From Hermatobates lingyangjiaoensis (taxonomy: Eukaryota > Arthropoda > Insecta > Hemiptera > Hermatobatidae), in contig JAPFBL010000255.1 of assembly GCA_026182355.1 (NCBI GenBank), positions 4,217,501-4,281,500 on the forward strand: 64,000 bases of DNA. Reading direction: 5' to 3'. Numbering within the stretch: the first letter of the stretch is position 1; each line of letters begins with the position of its first letter. Of the stretch, positions 60,900 through 64,000 are shown one piece after another. A program made the position numbers and the translations under genes. The notes beneath the pieces are model-generated. The model was not told the origin of the DNA. It did no database searches and saw nothing but the letters and a program-made list of their open reading frames with translations.

Positions 60900-62250
60900 A
60901 TGCTAAAAAGCTATGTAACAAATATATCGGCTAATGCCACAAAAACCAAAAACACTTTTTTGTGCAGGAGCTTTTTTGGCAGAACTTGGGGTCTTAACAC
61001 CAAATTTACACTTTGCGTATACCCTACTGTGATATTAAAGACAGTATCTTTTGCATCGATAGTCTGGTACTCAAAATAACCCTAACAAATCACAAAGATA
61101 AACGTACCCAGGACAGTTGGGGTGATAAGGACCTGACCTAAATCCAGTATGGAAAAGTTAATAGACCTTCCCCCATTAGATATCTTTATCAAAAAGAGCC
61201 TGTCTGTAGCCCACTGTATTAATACAAAATTGAAATGCTTCTATGAAAGATGAAATGTTCAAAAATTTAATAGAACCTAACATTAATAGCTTGGGCCTAT
61301 ATGTTGCAAACACAATGCCGCCTAAAGACAATTTTACAAGAGGCTTCGAAGTGATAATTAATGACTGCATTAATTGGAAAACTTCTGAATTTCAAACAGA
61401 GGCTCTTGTGTAGTATACGGAGGGGTCAAAATTAATAACAAACAGGCTTGGGTATAAAAGCTAAAGTTGCAACATTTCTAGAACTCTAAGAGGGGTTACT
61501 ACTTTCTTCCAAACTGAAATTAATGTAAGTATATTTTATATGGATCTTACTTTAAAGGACTGCCCAAAACATCTAGTATCTACATCTTATTAGACAGCCA
61601 GATGGCTCTGAAGGTATACAATACATGTTTTTCTTTTAAAAACTAAAGTGGGAATGTCTGGGTAAAACTATAGTGTGATTCCTACCAAAGGAGGATAGAT
61701 AAAACGTACTTCTTGACACTATTTTATTCTATTCTATAAAAAGTACTAAAAAATAGATAATATGAACTTTGAACAATCAAAATTAAGTTCGGGCGTCAAA
61801 ATAGAAAAAGTGAGCATAATGCTAATTATCACAGTAGAAGATTTGACATCCCAATTAATATCTTCGACATATAACAGGAACAAATATACTAAAGTAATGA
61901 CCATTGTTTTATTTAAAACTCTATGAATAATGTCACAAATATTAAAAGTAATAGTACTAAGTAAGAGGTAAGTGATTAGAAGTAAGACACAATAGTGATA
62001 GTAGTAAGTAAACAATTTTATCGTTCTCTTACTTTGGTAGTTTGGTAGGAATCATCACACAGCAGAGGAGAATCCCCTTATTGACGTAGGAAGAGAAAGT
62101 AAGGGTAGGGATCAGACATCAATGTCTGATAATTTATAAATTTAGCCAATAGAAAGCAAGCTAGCACTCATGTAGGTACCTGGACACATTGGAATAACGG
62201 GAATGAGGAGGTGGGAGAACAATTAACAAAGGTTGTAGCAAGATAATCGT
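60900..62250 (+). pseudogene. Decayed Jockey-like non-LTR retrotransposon (RT 3' end and RNase H)
   Basis: Disrupted coding sequence antisense to the host gene, inside its intron 2. Recognisable pieces in order are: the RT-to-RNase H linker pattern LPPLDIFIKK at 61163-61195; MPPKDNFTRGFEVIIND near 61315-61370; an RNase H strand-1 remnant VYGGVKI near 61413 (family pattern YTDGS, so the Asp is lost); the second motif IYILLDSQMALKVYN at 61578-61625, with DSQ retained; and the third motif GHIGI then, after a one-base shift, GNEEVGEQLTKVVAR at 62182-62243. Jockey-group LINEs carry this RT plus RNase H order. Many stops and frameshifts show it is long dead. The 5' boundary is uncertain. Confidence 0.7.
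61673..62060. mobile_element. MITE-like insertion nested in the LINE
   Basis: It sits between the second and third RNase H motifs, which are too far apart for an uninterrupted domain. The ends are inverted repeats: GTGTGATTCCTACCAAA at 61673-61689 and its complement with a 3-nt indel at 62041-62060. The internal part (about 61795-62025) is homologous to 63115-63305 in intron 1. No coding capacity. The TIR assignment rests on one copy only. Confidence 0.45.
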
Positions 62251-62584
62251 CTGAGGCCTAAAATATTTCTATGCAACACCACCAAGCTTCTGTAAGGAAT
62301 TGATAAAAAGAAATTATATAAAAGGTGACAGATGGAAGCAGGTATAATTCAGTCTGAAAAGTCCTTTCTGATAGGGTTTAAATTTGTAAGGGAAGTAACA
62401 TATCTACATGATAAAAATTCAAAACTGTTAATGGAATACTTAACGACATATTTTACTAAAATACCACTTATACAAGCTGAATTTAGCATCAGATGTAGAA
62501 AGAATGCAAACTTTGTCTAAAAGAGGATGTAACCCAGTTAAAAGAAATTACGTAATATAATGAGAATCATAATAAAGTTATTAC

Positions 62585-62712
62585 TTGATGATGTTTTCAG
62601 GACGTTCCTTTGGGTGAATCTGGTGAAGTGCCTGGAAAGCGCTTTGAAGTACAGTTCCCACTCCACCCTTATTCAGGTATTCTTTGAATTCGTTGCGAAG
62701 TATGTGTACTAG
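62585..62712 (-). CDS. Exon 2 of the RIIa-like gene (core of the RIIa fold)
   Basis: The exon follows an acceptor ending TTTTAG (62718-62713) and encodes residues 24-65 plus two bases of codon 66. The sequence includes EFKEYLNKGGV, an amphipathic stretch VLQSAFQALHQ, and PKERPENII. The pattern YLxxxGVxxxLxxAxxAL, then an Arg-Pro turn, then a second helix is typical of RIIa/DPY-30 and MYCBP-type dimerisation motifs. The exon is much richer in G+C than the flanking introns. Reading straight past the donor (GTAATA from 62584) would give a TAA at once. The spliced reading into 60223 fits the family better. Confidence 0.72.
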
Positions 62713-63114
62713 CTAAAATTATATTATTAATCACTGAATAATAATCTGAATCATTATTGATAAAAGGACTAACAAATATTGATTACCACAATGTTCTAAC
62801 CCAACCAATTCTTAATAAATTATGATGTATAGAGCAGATGGTTTCACAGATTTGGTAAGTAATATCAAATATGTATAGATATTTGATACATATATGTATG
62901 AGAACTTGTGTGTCACGTGAGATTTGTTGCAGTAAAATGTCTCATTATAAAAATCGTGTTGCACAAGTTTCAGATTTCATATAAAAAGATCATATTCCAA
63001 AAATAAGTTTTCAGAAAATTATGTGTCTATTTCATTTGCGCAGGAAAGAAATAATTTCTTTCGATTATTTAACTACACCAACAATCAAAATTAACTAATT
63101 TTATACTTCGAAGT

Positions 63115-63305
63115 AGATCATAATGCAGTCATCTCAGTAAAAGATTTGACATCCTAATTAATGACTTCAACGGGTACAAATATCTAAAGTAATGACCAAT
63201 GTTTCAGTTAAAACTCTATTAATGGATAAAACCACAAATATTAGAATTAATAGTAGTAAGTAAAAAAGTAATAGTAATAGTAGAAGTAGTAGTAATTTTA
63301 TACAA
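63115..63305. repeat. Dispersed repeat homologous to 61795-62025
   Basis: Shares, with indels, the series containing AGATTTGACATCC, CTAAAGTAATGACCA and runs of AGTAGTAAGTAA with the insert at 61.8-62.0 kb. Lies in intron 1 of the host gene. Clear matching end repeats are not visible here. Confidence 0.55.
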
Positions 63306-63859
63306 TAATATAACAGTCCATAATACCTAATTACTATAGTTTTCTAGAAAAGGTAAAGTTCTAAACAAAATTTTTTTCTTGAAGGGTCAAATCATTATAT
63401 TGTTTGAAAGCTCTTGAAATTCATTTCTATTGTAATCATCCACCTGCTTCAGGTTTTTCTGTGATCATAACTTGTGTTATAACAGACTCTTATCTTGTGT
63501 TGATTTTATTTATCATGTTCATAATATTTTAATCTGAATAAATATAGATTAATGTAGGATTATCAGGTTTCGAGTTGTCTCTGTTCTAATTGAGAGTTCA
63601 TATTATTATACTGAACTTACATTTTATACATTACTTTAATAAGTGTTTTGATAAAAATCGTTTGTTTTTGGTAAAACCAAATGCTTTATTCTGAACTCTA
63701 ATTGGAGAGCTTGCAAGAAAGAAATTATAATTATACAGCGTTCTACGAGACTTGCCTGTATAAATAATAGTATTTAAAAAAAATGTAAACGAATATTTAT
63801 TACTAAAGCTAAAGCAGTAATTTCCTCTAATATGAATATTACTCAACTATTGTACTTAC

Positions 63860-63928
63860 CGATTTTGATTTTCTGTGCTTGTTTCTGTTTCCCTCAGACA
63901 AATAATTTTTTAGTTTTCCGTAATCCAT
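63860..63928 (-). CDS. Exon 1 of the RIIa-like gene
   Basis: The ATG at 63928-63926 opens 23 codons beginning MDYGKLKNYLSEG and ending KHRKSKS, followed at once by a consensus donor GTAAGT (63859-63854). An in-frame TAG lies 12 nt upstream of the ATG, so this Met is the likely start. A TAG just upstream could instead be the AG of a 5' UTR intron. The exon ends in phase 0, matching exon 2. The promoter is not identifiable before the window ends at 64000. Confidence 0.68.
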
Positions 63929-64000
63929 TATAAAATACTATTTTGATAGAAAATTATTATATCATGTGAATTGGAAGCAAGTTGTTTACCATATTCAACT

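Larger units (their letters stand above)
59941..63928 (-). other. Three-exon host gene: RIIa/DPY-30-like dimerisation-domain protein (MYCBP-like architecture)
   Basis: Gene model on the minus strand. The exons are 63928-63860 (69 nt), 62712-62585 (128 nt) and 60223-59941 (283 nt). The 480-nt sum is 159 codons plus TAG. Intron 1 starts GTAAGT and ends TTTTAG (phase 0). Intron 2 starts GTAATA and ends AAATAAAG, splitting a Lys codon as AA|G. Joining restores one frame that runs RPENIIK then FVAEHI across the junction, which completes an RIIa-type second helix and is strong internal support. Predicted layout: basic N-terminus (1-23), RIIa/DPY-30-like helix pair (about 27-72), coiled coil (about 84-113), Pro/Ser-rich tail (120-159). 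Such folds dimerise and dock amphipathic helices of partner proteins, often in cilia or chromatin complexes. MYCBP/AMY-1 has the same order of RIIa-like region then coiled coil, but orthology is inference. Intron 2 contains an antisense LINE. No polyadenylation signal was recognised just after the stop. Confidence 0.72.

Overview
The window is AT-rich (roughly 70% A+T by eye) nuclear DNA from an animal, probably an arthropod. The evidence is GT-AG introns, tRNA-derived SINEs, a Jockey-like LINE remnant, Penelope-like elements (PLEs), many (TA)n microsatellites, and no bacterial-style gene packing. I cannot name the species. Almost all open frames of 60-160 codons here are chance or lie inside repeats.

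Host genes. The best host gene is on the minus strand at the right end. Three exons (63928-63860, 62712-62585, 60223-59941) join in frame through GT-AG introns into a 159-residue protein with an RIIa/DPY-30-like dimerisation fold, a short coiled coil and a Pro/Ser-rich tail. The architecture recalls MYCBP/AMY-1. Its last exon, with flanking intron, is tandemly duplicated at about 59.0 kb, and the duplicate is frameshifted. Intron 2 holds an antisense, decayed Jockey-like LINE (about 60.9-62.25 kb) interrupted by a MITE-like insert. A separate basic terminal exon with a polyadenylation signal lies at 57682-57853 (-). CpG-rich islands at 28.4 kb and 43.8 kb, and a TATA/splice-donor combination at 48.7 kb, are weaker candidates.

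Mobile DNA. A 5'-truncated, frameshifted PLE (thumb end of the reverse transcriptase plus GIY-YIG endonuclease) lies at 36020-37240, between inverted copies of its terminal repeat. A second PLE endonuclease remnant lies at 29.9-30.2 kb. Solo, paired and inverted copies of PLE terminal repeats and related foldback elements occur at 3.2, 4.6, 9.4, 11.2-11.9, 22.1, 24.7, 30.4-31.1, 37.3, 38.1-38.4, 39.2-39.9 and 47.9-48.2 kb, nearly always beside (TA)n tracts. tRNA-headed SINEs lie at 51.2-51.7, 52.5-52.7 and (partial) 11.3-11.6 kb.

Main discovery candidate. Several sequence-unrelated repeats carry the same compact motif: CTGANGA, one A or T, a stem, GAA, a self-complementary 4- or 6-mer, one non-G base, then a strand that pairs with the bases just before CTGANGA. 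This is the layout of the small hammerhead ribozymes reported in PLEs, whose minimal stem III makes them cleave as dimers. Here the stem III sequence differs between families (AGATCT, ACGCGT, ACATGT, AGGCCT, ACGT) but stays palindromic. One motif occurs in each complete unit of a ~604-bp tandem plus inverted array between (TA)n tracts (22503-24621). That layout resembles a large retrozyme and is the item most worth testing.

Other structure. There is an 11-unit, 78/77-bp minisatellite (15777-16638), a 4-unit 31-bp repeat (2852-2975), exact direct repeats of 74 and 81 bp and a near-identical pair of 155 bp, a perfect 101-bp inverted repeat at 48 kb, and simple repeats. The remaining intervals are AT-rich DNA in which I see nothing supportable.
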